From Kiritimatiellota bacterium B12222 (GTDB lineage Bacteria > Verrucomicrobiota > Kiritimatiellia > SS1-B-03-39 > UBA6053), in contig CP120722.1 in the NCBI GenBank assembly GCA_029719485.1, positions 310,001 to 374,000 of the forward strand: a stretch of 64,000 bases of DNA, read 5' to 3'. Position numbers and translations under genes: made by a program. The notes beneath the pieces were generated by a model. That model saw only the letters and a list, made by a program, of their open reading frames with translations, was not told where the DNA came from and did not search any database. Shown here one piece after another: positions 8,614-17,538 of this stretch. How positions within the stretch are numbered: position 1 is the first letter of the stretch; each line of letters starts with the position of its first letter.

Positions 8614-11232
8614 ATGAACCCAGAAAAAATGACCCATAAAACCCAACAGGTATTAGCCGCAGCTCAGTCGCTCATGCAAGAAGCATCGCACGCAGAGCTG
8701 GATGTGCCGCATGTCTTGATGGCACTGTTAAACCAAACAGATGGCGTAACCCAACCCCTACTCTCACGGGCAGGCATAGACATAGATGCTCTGAAATCAC
8801 AAACCACCCAATGGGTGGATGCTCTACCCGTGGTGCAAGGTAACTCAGTCCAGCAAGGAGTCAGTAAAGATCTGCAAGATCTCCTCAACCGCGCCAATAA
8901 TATTTCGCGAGATATGCACGATCAATATCTAAGCACCGAGCACTTACTGCTCGCCATGACTGAACAAAAAAACAGCAAAATCGCTGAATACCTGAAACAA
9001 CAGGGACTCAGCTCTCAAGAACTTAAAAAAGAAATCCAATCCTACAGAGGGAGGCAAACCGTGAACGATCAAAACGCAGAAGACAAATACAACATACTTG
9101 AAAAGTATGGACGCGATCTCACCCAAGTGGCACGCGATCAAAAACTCGACCCCGTCATCGGCCGGGATGCGGAAATCCGACGCACCATCCAAGTCCTTTC
9201 ACGCCGGACAAAAAATAACCCTGTGCTGATAGGCGAACCCGGTGTAGGTAAAACCGCCATCGCCGAAGGACTCGCCTTGCGCATTGTCGCGGGGGATGTC
9301 CCCGAAAGCCTTAAAGACAAACGGGTTATTTCCCTAGACATCGGCTCGATGCTGGCCGGGGCGAAGTATCGTGGAGAATTCGAAGACCGTTTTAAAGGTT
9401 TCATCAAAGAAGTGATGGAAGCCGAAGGCGAAATCGTGTTGTTCATCGATGAGTTACATACCTTGGTTGGCGCAGGAGGTGCCGAAGGCGCCGTCGACGC
9501 CTCAAACATGATCAAACCTCCGCTCGCACGGGGTGAACTGCGCTGTATTGGCGCCACCACCCTTGACGAATATCGGAAATACATCGAAAAAGACCCCGCC
9601 TTGGAACGCCGTTTCCAACAGGTTTTGGTCGATGAACCTACCGTCGAGGCTTCAATTGCCATTTTGCGTGGATTACGCGAACGCTACGAAGTCCATCATG
9701 GCGTGCGCATTCAAGACAACGCTCTCGTCGCCGCAGTCACCCTTTCACACCGCTATATCAGCGACCGATTCCTGCCCGACAAAGCAATCGACCTTATGGA
9801 CGAAGCCGCCTCTCGGATTCGCATGGAAATCGACAGCATGCCCACCGAAATCGACGAAGTCGAACGTCGGGTCATGCAACTCGAAATCGAACGCGAAGGC
9901 CTGCGCAAAGAGAAAGATGACGCCTCAAAACAACGTCTCCAAGATCTGGAGTCCGAATTGGCGGAACTTAAAGAAAAGAGCGCCGGCATGAAAGCGCATT
10001 GGCAACAAGAGAAAAAACTAATCTCCGATATTTCCAGCCTCAGCGAAGCTCTGGATCTGTTGCGCGCTCAAGAAGAACAAGCCAAGCGACAAAACAATCT
10101 GCAGGAAGCCGCAGAAATTCTCTACGGAAAAATTCCATCCACGGAAAAACAGATTGAAAGCGCCAAAGCCAAATTAGCCGAGTTCCAATCCGAAAAAAGC
10201 ATGCTCAAACAAGAAGTCGATGCAGAGGATATCGCAGAAATTGTATCCATGTGGACTCACGTTCCTGTAAGCAAATTACTACAAGGAGAACGGGAAAAAC
10301 TGCAAGGAATTGACCAAAAATTGAGCGAACGTGTGATCGGTCAAGAACGCGCAGTCTCCGCGGTTTCCGCGGCGGTTAGACGCTCCCGTTCAGGACTACA
10401 GGATCCGAACCGCCCCATTGGTTCGTTCATCTTCCTCGGCCCTACCGGGGTAGGAAAAACAGAACTCGCCCGCACATTGGCAGATTACCTCTTCGATGAT
10501 GAACAAGCGATGATCCGTATCGACATGTCCGAATACATGGAAAAACATGCGGTGAGCCGTCTGATCGGCGCACCTCCCGGATATGTCGGTTACGATCAAG
10601 GGGGCGCACTGACTGAAGCCGTGCGACGCAAACCCTACAGCGTTATCCTGTTCGATGAAATCGAGAAAGCACATCCCGATGTGTTTAATGTACTGCTGCA
10701 AGTGCTGGATGATGGACGCCTCACCGATGGCCAAGGCCGGACCGTGGACTTTACCAACACCATCCTCATCATGACCTCCAATATTGGTGGCACCCAAATT
10801 CATGATGCGGTGCAAAAACTCGATCCAGACGACATTGCAGGCTTCACCAAACTGGAAAACGACGTTTTTGAAGAATTACGTCATCACTTCCGTCCGGAGT
10901 TCTTAAACCGGGTCGACGAAACCATCGTCTTCCACAGTTTACGCTTCGAACAGATTCAACACATCGTGGATCTGCAATTGGATCGCGTCCTCAAACTGCT
11001 GGCTGAAAAACGGATCACCCTCAGTTTGAGTCCAGAAGCCAAAGAATTGTTGGCCAACGCGGGTTACGATCCCGCATACGGAGCACGCCCCCTCAAACGA
11101 GCCGTGCAACGTCTGGTGGTCGACCGCCTGGCCGAAGAAATTCTGGATGGAAACATTGACGACGGCCAAAACTTAGTCGGCAATGTAGATCCGGAAATGC
11201 CGGAACAGCTTATTTTTGTGGAACAAAAATAA
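8614..11232 (+). CDS. clpB: ATP-dependent disaggregase ClpB
   Basis: 872 residues, the usual length. With DnaK it threads aggregated proteins through a hexameric ring. The Clp N-domain covers about residues 1-145; the first AAA+ module has Walker A GEPGVGKT near residue 207 and Walker B FIDELH; the coiled-coil M-domain, which separates ClpB from ClpA and ClpC, lies about 405-525; the second module has GPTGVGKT near 609 and FDEIEKAH. A strong AAAGGAGA precedes the ATG and a perfect hairpin follows the stop, so the gene is monocistronic. Confidence 0.97.
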   Translation: MNPEKMTHKTQQVLAAAQSLMQEASHAELDVPHVLMALLNQTDGVTQPLLSRAGIDIDALKSQTTQWVDALPVVQGNSVQQGVSKDLQDLLNRANNISRDMHDQYLSTEHLLLAMTEQKNSKIAEYLKQQGLSSQELKKEIQSYRGRQTVNDQNAEDKYNILEKYGRDLTQVARDQKLDPVIGRDAEIRRTIQVLSRRTKNNPVLIGEPGVGKTAIAEGLALRIVAGDVPESLKDKRVISLDIGSMLAGAKYRGEFEDRFKGFIKEVMEAEGEIVLFIDELHTLVGAGGAEGAVDASNMIKPPLARGELRCIGATTLDEYRKYIEKDPALERRFQQVLVDEPTVEASIAILRGLRERYEVHHGVRIQDNALVAAVTLSHRYISDRFLPDKAIDLMDEAASRIRMEIDSMPTEIDEVERRVMQLEIEREGLRKEKDDASKQRLQDLESELAELKEKSAGMKAHWQQEKKLISDISSLSEALDLLRAQEEQAKRQNNLQEAAEILYGKIPSTEKQIESAKAKLAEFQSEKSMLKQEVDAEDIAEIVSMWTHVPVSKLLQGEREKLQGIDQKLSERVIGQERAVSAVSAAVRRSRSGLQDPNRPIGSFIFLGPTGVGKTELARTLADYLFDDEQAMIRIDMSEYMEKHAVSRLIGAPPGYVGYDQGGALTEAVRRKPYSVILFDEIEKAHPDVFNVLLQVLDDGRLTDGQGRTVDFTNTILIMTSNIGGTQIHDAVQKLDPDDIAGFTKLENDVFEELRHHFRPEFLNRVDETIVFHSLRFEQIQHIVDLQLDRVLKLLAEKRITLSLSPEAKELLANAGYDPAYGARPLKRAVQRLVVDRLAEEILDGNIDDGQNLVGNVDPEMPEQLIFVEQK

Positions 11233-11256
11233 GCCGGAGTCAGAAAGAACAAAAAC

Positions 11257-11297
11257 GAACACCCTGCATTGAAAATTCAATGCAGGGTGTTCAATTT
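11257..11297 (+). terminator. Intrinsic terminator after clpB
   Basis: A perfect 16-bp stem (arms 11257-11272 and 11277-11292, starting GAACACCCTGCATTGA) with a four-base loop, followed by AATTTT. Confidence 0.85.
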
Positions 11298-11299
11298 TC

Positions 11300-11388
11300 G
11301 ATATTGGATGTTCGATATTCAACGTTCGCTGCTCGATGTTGGATGCTCGCTGCTCGATGTTGGATGCTCGCTGCTCGATGTTGGATGT
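11300..11388. repeat. Tandem intergenic repeat, 21-bp units
   Basis: Three near-identical 21-bp units (TCGCTGCTCGATGTTGGATG plus one base) at 11326-11346, 11347-11367 and 11368-11388, preceded by diverged relatives based on TTCGATATTGGATG. All frames give low-complexity nonsense; on the minus strand it reads IQHRAAS repeatedly. It separates the clpB and amt terminators. Confidence 0.85.
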
Positions 11389-11412
11389 TCACCATTCGCT
11401 TTTCCAATTCAC

Positions 11413-11453
11413 AAAAAAAGCCCCCCTCTCCCAGAGACTTAGGAGAGGGGGGC
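11413..11453 (-). terminator. Intrinsic terminator of amt
   Basis: Twelve-bp perfect stem (arms GCCCCCCTCTCC at 11420-11431 and its complement at 11442-11453) with a ten-base loop. On the minus strand it is followed by a run of seven T, so it ends amt transcription 50 bases after the stop. Confidence 0.85.
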
Positions 11454-11503
11454 GGAGTGGATTCGGTTCCCACGCCGAATCCGTTTCAGGAGACACAATC
11501 CAA

Positions 11504-12865
11504 TTATTCGCCGTATGCGCTGTGTCCATGTTCACTCAAGTCGAGACCGACCATTTCATCTTCTTCGCTAACCCGGAGAATTCCGATCGCTTTGAGGATG
11601 GTGAACAGGATGAACATTGTGACGAAAGCGTAGGCTGCGATTACCAGTGATCCAGTGATCTGAGCAGTCATGTTACCATACATGCTACCGTTGGCAGCTT
11701 CGCCCCAGTACTCACTGTCACCGAAGATACCTGTGGCGATACCGCCCCAGAGTCCGCAGAGACCGTGTACAGGCCATGCACCAACCGGATCATCAATTTT
11801 CACAGCTTCAAGTAATTTAATACCGGCAACAACCAACAGACCAGCAATCGCACCGATGGCGATAGCGCCCCAGTTGGTTACACCGTCACAGTTAGCAGTA
11901 ATACCTACCAAACCAGCCAAGATGCCGTTGAGGGCCATGGTGAGGTCAGGTTTTTTGTCAAGGATCCAAGAGAGGATCAAAGCAAATACGGCACCAGCAG
12001 CAGCAGCCAAGGTGGTGTTCACTGCGATCAACATCACAGCCATGGTGTTATCAGCACCTACAATGGCGAGCTGAGAACCAGGGTTAAATCCGAACCAACC
12101 GACCAACAGGATGAATACACCCAAGGCAGCGAAAGTCAGGTTATGACCAGGCATTGCTGTTTTGTCTTTGCCAAAGCGTCCAATCCGAGGACCGAGCACG
12201 ATCGCAGCAGCCAGACCAGCGAATCCACCGACCGCATGCACCACAATGGAACCCGCGAAATCGTAGAAACCCATGTCATCCAACCAGCCGCCACCCCATT
12301 TCCAGTAACCGGAAATCGGATAAATAACACCTGTCAGGATTACCGTATAGATGATGTATGCAGCAAACTTCAAACGTCCTGCAACCGCACCAGATACAAT
12401 GGTAGCCGCTGTAGCAGCAAACGCAGCCTGGAAGAGGAAATCAACCATAGTGGTCAATTCACCAGCAGCAATCGTCTGATCCGCAGCATCAAAGGATACC
12501 GGAGCAGCTTTACCCATGAATTCACTACCTACATCTGTGTACATAATGCCGTAACCGATGAGGAAGTAAAGGAGGACGCCTACTGCGAAATCCATTACGT
12601 TTTTCATCAAAATATTTACGGTGTTCTTAGAGTGATTCAATCCAGATTCGAGGATCGCAAAACCAGCCTGCATGAAGATCACCAGGATGGAGGCAAGCAA
12701 CAGAAACATATTGTCAATTGCAAATCCGAGGACATCAGCGTCAGTTACTTCAACAACCTCTACTACTTCGTCCATTACTTCCATTACATCTGCTTCCTGG
12801 CCATAAGCCATTCCACTTAGCATTAAAATTACCCCGAGGATGGGGAGCCATATTGTTTTTTTCAT
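11504..12865 (-). CDS. amt: Ammonium transporter (Amt/Rh family)
   Basis: 453 residues. A signal peptide (KKTIWLPILGVILMLSGMAYG) leads into an acidic periplasmic stretch, then about eleven membrane helices. Family signatures are visible: MQAGFAILESG, HAVGGFAGLAAA with one pore histidine, and DPVGAWPVHGLCGLWG with the second. It conducts ammonium/ammonia across the inner membrane. Two ATGs lie six bases apart; the inner one at 12865 has an AGGA seven bases upstream and is preferred over 12871. No glnK/glnB lies alongside, unlike many bacterial amt loci. A sigma-54 promoter sits about 100 bases upstream, consistent with nitrogen-limitation control. Confidence 0.96.
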   Translation of the reverse strand: MKKTIWLPILGVILMLSGMAYGQEADVMEVMDEVVEVVEVTDADVLGFAIDNMFLLLASILVIFMQAGFAILESGLNHSKNTVNILMKNVMDFAVGVLLYFLIGYGIMYTDVGSEFMGKAAPVSFDAADQTIAAGELTTMVDFLFQAAFAATAATIVSGAVAGRLKFAAYIIYTVILTGVIYPISGYWKWGGGWLDDMGFYDFAGSIVVHAVGGFAGLAAAIVLGPRIGRFGKDKTAMPGHNLTFAALGVFILLVGWFGFNPGSQLAIVGADNTMAVMLIAVNTTLAAAAGAVFALILSWILDKKPDLTMALNGILAGLVGITANCDGVTNWGAIAIGAIAGLLVVAGIKLLEAVKIDDPVGAWPVHGLCGLWGGIATGIFGDSEYWGEAANGSMYGNMTAQITGSLVIAAYAFVTMFILFTILKAIGILRVSEEDEMVGLDLSEHGHSAYGE

Positions 12866-12960
12866 GTTCATTTCCTTTTCGTGTTTATCTTGGGTTTACA
12901 CATCCACCTCAGATGTGCTGGGTTTAAATTCTCTCTCTTTCGTGAGGCGGTTGATTACCT

Positions 12961-12976
12961 AGCAATGGCCGTGCCA
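12961..12976 (-). promoter_or_regulatory. Sigma-54 promoter of amt
   Basis: On the minus strand the sequence reads TGGCACGGCCATTGCT, an exact match to the -24/-12 consensus TGGCACG-N4-TTGCW. The expected start near 12950 leaves a leader of about 85 bases. No clear NtrC-type enhancer palindrome was found between here and the kinase gene. Confidence 0.88.
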
Positions 12977-13181
12977 AGTTTATTTTTAAAAAGTTAACAT
13001 GTTTATTACAAAGTATTTATAAATTATTAAGATAAAGAAATCACTACAAACAGACATAAATACCTACTACATTTTCGTAAATACAGGCACTAATGATACA
13101 TATTTGTATTTCTATTCGTAATATTTTCCTTTTGTGTTGGAGCATGACAATTTGGAAAAGTAGAGCTAGTATCCAAAAGGC
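12977..13181. other. AT-rich intergenic region upstream of amt and kinase
   Basis: With the leader of amt this makes over 300 bases without a gene. It is strongly AT-rich (long runs of A/T at 12980-13100), as is common upstream of sigma-54 promoters where DNA bending is needed. It must also hold the promoter of the kinase gene, but no convincing -35/-10 pair is visible. Confidence 0.4.
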
Positions 13182-14297
13182 ATGAGCAACTCTTCTTCTA
13201 CTCCCCCTCCTCAACCCAGACTACATCGAAACATCACCGATGCAGCCCTTCCACCCTTAGGGGCCAGCTGGGAAGATCACTTTGAAAACACCACACCCTT
13301 TAAAGAAGGTGGCGGAGGCGTGCTCTACCGAACCCGCGATCGAAATCTGAACCGGGAAGTAATTTTAAAACTTCTTAAAGAAGAACATCGCGACAGCCCC
13401 GACGTAACCCGTCGCTTTCTACGCGAAGCGCGCGTCACCGCATTGCTTCAGCATCCCGCAACCGTCCCCATTTATGAAATGGGACAAGATCCGCAGGGAA
13501 ATCCTTACTTCACCATGAAAGAAATTCGGGGTGAATCTCTCAGTGCGATTCTCAAAGGCATCACCGCCCGAAATCGCGAAATGGACCGCTTTCGCTCTCG
13601 AGAAGTTCTCATTGATTTGCTCATCCAGGTGGGCCAAGCCCTTGCTTACGCCCATTCCTGTGGCGTCGTTCATCGCGACATCAAACCAGGCAACATCATG
13701 GTTGGCGCCTTTGGGGAAGTCTTGGTCATGGACTGGGGCGTAGCCAAAATTATGGATGGGGTAGATGATGACGAAGAGTCAGAAGCCCTCAAAACCCTTC
13801 CCTCCTTAGAGGGCGATATCGACGATACCGAATACGGCAAAGTCTACGGCACCCCCCGCTACATGGCCCCGGAACAAGCGCGCGGCCACACCAATATAGA
13901 CGAACGAGTTGATATATTTAGTTTAGGCGCCGTCCTCTATGAATGCCTCATCTATCGCCCCTTGGTGTTCGGAGCCAATCGCGACGAACTGCTTAAAAAG
14001 ATTTGCGATGAACCCTTTATCTCGCCCGCGACCAAAGAACCCTACCGCATGATTCCGCCAGAACTGGACGCCATCGTGATGAAGGCACTCGCCAAAGATC
14101 CCGACAACCGTTATAAAAACATGACCACTTTTGTAGCAGATTTACAACGCTACCGTCGCGGAGAGACCGTATCGGTCATGTGCACCTCTTTCCAGGCCCG
14201 CGCACAACGCTGGATCAAAACCAACCTACCCTTAAAGCGTAGCAGCATTTTGGTTTCCATCGGTCTCGTTATAGGCCTCTTGATTGGCCGATTCTAA
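13182..14297 (+). CDS. Membrane-anchored Ser/Thr protein kinase
   Basis: 371 residues. A Hanks-type kinase domain covers about residues 35-335: glycine-rich loop FKEGGGGVLYRT, catalytic lysine in REVILKLLKEEH, catalytic loop VVHRDIKPGNIM near residue 164, metal-binding motif DWG (usual DFG), activation segment GTPRYMAPEQARG, and the ERVDIFSLGAVLYE helix. One membrane helix lies at the extreme C-terminus (SSILVSIGLVIGLLIG), leaving the kinase cytoplasmic with almost nothing outside, so no sensor domain is present. The loop HRD arginine marks it as an RD kinase. Targets are unknown. It is transcribed alone. Confidence 0.93.
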   Translation: MSNSSSTPPPQPRLHRNITDAALPPLGASWEDHFENTTPFKEGGGGVLYRTRDRNLNREVILKLLKEEHRDSPDVTRRFLREARVTALLQHPATVPIYEMGQDPQGNPYFTMKEIRGESLSAILKGITARNREMDRFRSREVLIDLLIQVGQALAYAHSCGVVHRDIKPGNIMVGAFGEVLVMDWGVAKIMDGVDDDEESEALKTLPSLEGDIDDTEYGKVYGTPRYMAPEQARGHTNIDERVDIFSLGAVLYECLIYRPLVFGANRDELLKKICDEPFISPATKEPYRMIPPELDAIVMKALAKDPDNRYKNMTTFVADLQRYRRGETVSVMCTSFQARAQRWIKTNLPLKRSSILVSIGLVIGLLIGRF

Positions 14298-14439
14298 CCC
14301 CTTGCCTTAAAAAAAAGCAAAGCCCCCCTCTCTTCCTCAGCAGCGCGCAGTCCCCCCTGCCACCAACAGCCCAAAAAAAACCTTATTTTCCTAAGAAACA
14401 TAAGGATTTTTCTTATTATTCACCTGTTGCAATATTGCC

Positions 14440-14493
14440 GTTCTAAATAATAGAACATTATATTTGTGTTTTTCATGTTCTACATACTAGAAT
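14440..14493 (+). promoter_or_regulatory. Pair of IclR operators
   Basis: Two copies of the same inverted repeat: GTTCTA-N5-TAGAAC at 14440-14456 and GTTCTA-N5-TAGAAT at 14477-14493. Their centres are 37 bp apart, about 3.5 helical turns. The second ends just before the GTG/ATG start of the iclR-type gene, a position expected for autorepression. Confidence 0.7.
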
Positions 14494-14500
14494 AGTGGAT

Positions 14501-15256
14501 ATGAATTCCACTTTAGAGAACGGACTCCACTTACTAAAACTGCTGGCAGATGCCCCGCAACCCCACAGCGTGAGCGAATTATCGCGGGAAACCGGACTGC
14601 CCAAAAGCCACATCCACCGATTACTCCAAACCTTAGTAAAGAATCAATATGTGGAGCAAAATACGGAGAGAAGGTATTATATCGGTATTGGAGCCCTTCG
14701 TTTAGGTCACGCCCTGCTTCGCGATATCCCTCTTCGGCGTCGTTTTTTGCCTGCCATGGTCGAAGGTGTAAAAAACATGGGCATCCCCATCACCCTCGCC
14801 CTTCCTTTTGGTTCACAAGCCATTTCCGTCGCTTACGTACATCACGACGGCGAAATCCGCAGCACCAGCGAAACCTTGGGCACGGTACTCCCCGCCCGCA
14901 GCTCCGCATTAGGCAAACTATTTTTAGCCTATCAATCGCCTCAAACCATATCGAAAATTCTTCCCACCCTCGATTACACACCTAAAGGCCCCCACTCCCA
15001 TCTAACTCCGGAAAGTTTGGAGGCTGATTTAATCAACATTCGATCCCAGGCCTACAGCCTCAACAATCAAGAGAGTGGAGTACAAAGCGCCAGCATTGCC
15101 ATACCCGTATTTGAAGACGGAAACCTTATCGCTGGAATCGGCATGTCAGGAAGCGCTGATGACCTTATTGGCGAGCACCTCCCCCGCCACCTCGATTTTC
15201 TTCAGTACCTCATTTCAGAAACACAACCCCCACCCCCCAATACCCCTCATGAGTGA
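14501..15256 (+). CDS. IclR-family transcriptional regulator
   Basis: 251 residues. A winged helix-turn-helix occupies about residues 3-65 (SVSELSRETGLPKSHIHRLL as the recognition unit), followed by the IclR effector-binding domain (LPARSSALGKLFLAYQSP; the usual GSNTAIPVFxxG region appears as SASIAIPVFEDG). A GTG at 14495 is an alternative start. The last eight bases overlap the start of the dioxygenase gene, so the regulator and enzyme are co-translated. The two upstream operators suggest autoregulation and control of the enzyme. The effector is unknown; compounds are typically small organic acids in this family. Confidence 0.92.
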   Translation: MNSTLENGLHLLKLLADAPQPHSVSELSRETGLPKSHIHRLLQTLVKNQYVEQNTERRYYIGIGALRLGHALLRDIPLRRRFLPAMVEGVKNMGIPITLALPFGSQAISVAYVHHDGEIRSTSETLGTVLPARSSALGKLFLAYQSPQTISKILPTLDYTPKGPHSHLTPESLEADLINIRSQAYSLNNQESGVQSASIAIPVFEDGNLIAGIGMSGSADDLIGEHLPRHLDFLQYLISETQPPPPNTPHE

Positions 15257-16154
15257 TACCCTCCCTACCACAAAACAGCTCACGGATGCCTGTACTGCGA
15301 ATCCCCACAACCCCATGACCGCAGAAAATGTCGATCAATATTGGAAAGACGGCTACACCATCATCAAGAATGTGTTTGCCCCACATGAAATCGAGCAGAT
15401 GAAAACGGCCTGTGACCGCTGGAAATTTACCGGCGAACTCCTGGGACGTACATGGCGCAAACAAAACACCATTATCTGGGTGGATGAAGAAGAAGGCAAA
15501 GCTAATACCGTTCGCGGCATGCAATGGCCTTCCTATCATGATCCAGTGATGGACCACTACCGCACAGACCCGCGCTTGCTGATGATTCTCGAACCCCTCA
15601 TCGGCAGCAACATCAAACAAGTCATCAATCAGGTCCACTGGAAAAAACCGGGATCTAATGTGAGCTGGCCTTTACATCGTGACGTGCGCTCCCGCCAACC
15701 TGCCGAGGATTTTCGCGACCTCTTTCCTTCTTGGGTACAATGCGGCATTGCCATCGACCCCCACCGGGCGGAAAACGGTGCCATGAAAGTCGTGCCAGGA
15801 TCGCATATGGATTACGAACACAATCCCCATAACCGCGATCTCTACAACGTTCCCGAATACGAAAAAGACCATCGCATCAAAGACATGGTCCTCAATCCTG
15901 GCGATGTAGCCCTCTGGAGCGCCTACACCGTTCATGGCGGCGGATACAACACCACAGAATTCATGGACCGCCGTCTCTATATCAATGGATTTGTGAAAGC
16001 AGAGAACTGCGAACGAGGCGAATGGGCTTTCCGTGACGGACGCACCTGCCATCTTCACGGCAAACAAGCACTGATACAGTTCAACGAAGTCGACACCATC
16101 GCTGAAGCCTTTTATGCAGGTGATCGCGGACGGGTTGAAAAGATTTCAGATTAA
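15249..16154 (+). CDS. Phytanoyl-CoA dioxygenase (PhyH)-family protein
   Basis: 301 residues of the Fe(II)/2-oxoglutarate-dependent dioxygenase superfamily. The HxD iron pair is visible in WPLHRDVRS (near residues 140-145) and the distal histidine in SAYTVHGGGYN; GAMKVVPGSH is the usual strand and turn between them, and the arginine expected to bind 2-oxoglutarate lies in DRRLYINGF. The ATG at 15249 overlaps the regulator stop and is favoured over an upstream in-frame ATG that lies inside that gene. The substrate is unknown; bacterial PhyH proteins hydroxylate many small molecules, including quaternary amines and lipids. The neighbouring IclR regulator suggests a catabolic, inducible role. 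Confidence 0.9.
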   Translation: MSDTLPTTKQLTDACTANPHNPMTAENVDQYWKDGYTIIKNVFAPHEIEQMKTACDRWKFTGELLGRTWRKQNTIIWVDEEEGKANTVRGMQWPSYHDPVMDHYRTDPRLLMILEPLIGSNIKQVINQVHWKKPGSNVSWPLHRDVRSRQPAEDFRDLFPSWVQCGIAIDPHRAENGAMKVVPGSHMDYEHNPHNRDLYNVPEYEKDHRIKDMVLNPGDVALWSAYTVHGGGYNTTEFMDRRLYINGFVKAENCERGEWAFRDGRTCHLHGKQALIQFNEVDTIAEAFYAGDRGRVEKISD

Positions 16155-16166
16155 TCTCAGCCCCCA

Positions 16167-16210
16167 AACCCTCAGCAAGCAAGAACCTTTTCTGCATGCT
16201 GGGGGTTTTT
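16167..16210 (+). terminator. Terminator of the IclR-dioxygenase operon
   Basis: Stem AACCCTCAGCA (16167-16177) with TGCTGGGGGTT (16197-16207), one T-G pair, followed by TTT. It lies 12 bases after the stop. Confidence 0.7.
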
Positions 16211-16261
16211 CGACAAAAAGATTGAACGATATCGATTCAAGACACTCTAATCCTCCATAAT

Positions 16262-16289
16262 AAAAAAAGCCCCGTTTAGAACGGAGCTT
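16262..16289 (-). terminator. Terminator after tRNA-Leu
   Basis: On the minus strand a stem AGCTCCGTT-cta-AACGGGGCT is followed by seven T. It lies just downstream of the tRNA 3' end. Confidence 0.8.
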
Positions 16290-16294
16290 GAGAA

Positions 16295-16380
16295 TGGTGC
16301 TCGGAGTGGGAGTCGAACCCACACGCCCTTGCGGGCACCAGCCCCTCAAGCTGGCGTGTCTGCCATTCCACCACCCGAGC
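16295..16380 (-). tRNA. tRNA-Leu (anticodon GAG)
   Basis: 86 nt including encoded CCA. On the minus strand the acceptor GCTCGGG pairs with TCCGAGC (one G-T), the anticodon arm is CCAGC-TTGAGGG-GCTGG with GAG at 16345-16347, the long variable arm TGCCCGCAAGGGCG is characteristic of a class II tRNA, and the T arm GTGGG-TTCGACT-CCCAC is complete. It reads CUC/CUU leucine codons. Confidence 0.95.
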
Positions 16381-16535
16381 AGAGGAATTGGCACGTTACG
16401 TATATCCGATCTATCAAAGTGGCAAGGACAATTTACAGGATCTTTTACCCGAGAAAATTAACATTTAACTGAAAAGGAGTGGACTTTTATGGCTTTTCGT
16501 ACACGTTCCTTCTTCTCACAACAAACAGGAGACTT

Positions 16536-17345
16536 ATGAAAAATATAGGAATTTTAGCCCTTACGGCTTCATTGATGATGACCATGCCCAATTTTGCTCA
16601 AGAACCACTGCCTGAAGAAGTCATGCAGAAAATCAGTTACGGGACCGGCTTAAACATTGCCAACCAACTCGGTCAGAATCCCGATCTGAACAAAGAAACC
16701 CTGGTAAAAGGTTTTCAAGATGCGGTTTCACAACAACTCGACACCGACAAAATCGCTTATGCGGAAGGTGCAGGTATTGCGACTCAGGTTGCTCGTCGTG
16801 GAATGATGCCCGAACAAGTACTCAAAGCGATTCAAGATTCAATCGCAGGTAACCCTCCTCCCTACACAGAAGAAGAAATGTTGGCCGCCAATCAAGAAGC
16901 CCAACGCTTCCTCCAAGAACGCCAAGCCGCTCAGCAACAAGAAGTTTCTGCAGCCGCTCAAGAAAACCTTCAAAAGGGTGAAGCATTCTTGAAAGAAAAT
17001 GCAGGAAAAGAAGGCGTAATGAGCACCTTAACCGGTCTTCAATACAGCGTAGAGGTTGAAGGTGAAGGAACCAAACCTATCGCTACCGATACCGTAACCG
17101 TACATTACACCGGTCGTTTATTGGACGGAACCGTATTTGACTCTTCCGTACAACGCGGTGAACCCGTTGAATTCCCATTGAACCAAGTGATTCCCGGTTG
17201 GACAGAAGGTCTGCAACTGATGGCCCCAGGCGCCAAATACACTTTCTGGATCCCCGCTAACTTGGCCTACGGTGAGCAAGCTCCCCCAGCCATTGGACCC
17301 AACCAAGTATTGGAATTCGAAGTAGAACTGCTCAAAGTGAACTAA
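16536..17345 (+). CDS. FKBP-type peptidyl-prolyl isomerase, exported
   Basis: 269 residues. A signal peptide ([20 protein letters not shown]) is followed by the helical FKBP N-terminal dimerisation domain (about residues 30-150, [20 protein letters not shown]) and a C-terminal FKBP domain (about 175-269) with [27 protein letters not shown] and LAYGEQ. This is the Mip/FkpA architecture of periplasmic folding helpers that catalyse prolyl cis-trans isomerisation. The ATG at 16536 has AGGAGA five bases upstream; an in-frame ATG at 16479 would disrupt the signal peptide. It is monocistronic, with a strong terminator. Confidence 0.95.
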   Translation: MKNIGILALTASLMMTMPNFAQEPLPEEVMQKISYGTGLNIANQLGQNPDLNKETLVKGFQDAVSQQLDTDKIAYAEGAGIATQVARRGMMPEQVLKAIQDSIAGNPPPYTEEEMLAANQEAQRFLQERQAAQQQEVSAAAQENLQKGEAFLKENAGKEGVMSTLTGLQYSVEVEGEGTKPIATDTVTVHYTGRLLDGTVFDSSVQRGEPVEFPLNQVIPGWTEGLQLMAPGAKYTFWIPANLAYGEQAPPAIGPNQVLEFEVELLKVN

Positions 17346-17381
17346 GGTCACTTTCACAGTCGGGATGCTTCGCCATCCTCC

Positions 17382-17415
17382 AAAAAGTCCTCGGAGAAAT
17401 CCGAGGACTTTTTTT
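17382..17415 (+). terminator. Intrinsic terminator after the FKBP gene
   Basis: AGTCCTCGGA-gaaa-TCCGAGGACT perfect stem, with flanking A and T runs that extend the pairing. Confidence 0.9.
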
Positions 17416-17445
17416 ATTCGTCAGTACCGGCTGCGTCGCGTCACT

Positions 17446-17530
17446 AGTCAGTAGTCAAATGACAAGTACCTCATGACCTATGACACGACGGAATCGTAAA
17501 TGACGAATGACCCATGACGCGGCGAAGCCG
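17446..17530. repeat. Intergenic repeat of the TCAGTAGTCA / CGGCGAAGCCG type, copy 1
   Basis: Contains AGTCAGTAGTCAA (17446-17458), several ATGACNNATGAC units, and ends with TGACCCATGACGCGGCGAAG plus CCG (17508-17530). The same two end motifs recur in the same order at 19741-19873, on the other side of a four-gene block. Confidence 0.7.
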
Positions 17531-17538
17531 CCCCCCCC

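Noticed and set aside
11300-11388. CRISPR array
   Set aside because: The 21-bp units are directly adjacent with no spacers, and no cas gene is nearby.
11280-11650. Three overlapping frames of 60-117 codons between clpB and amt
   Set aside because: They are translations of the 21-bp tandem repeat and the amt terminator, low in complexity and overlapping the amt gene.
16146-16394. Minus-strand reading frame of 82 codons over the tRNA-Leu region
   Set aside because: It is a translation of the tRNA gene and its flanks (GWWNGRHASLRGW is the usual artefact of a tRNA-Leu).
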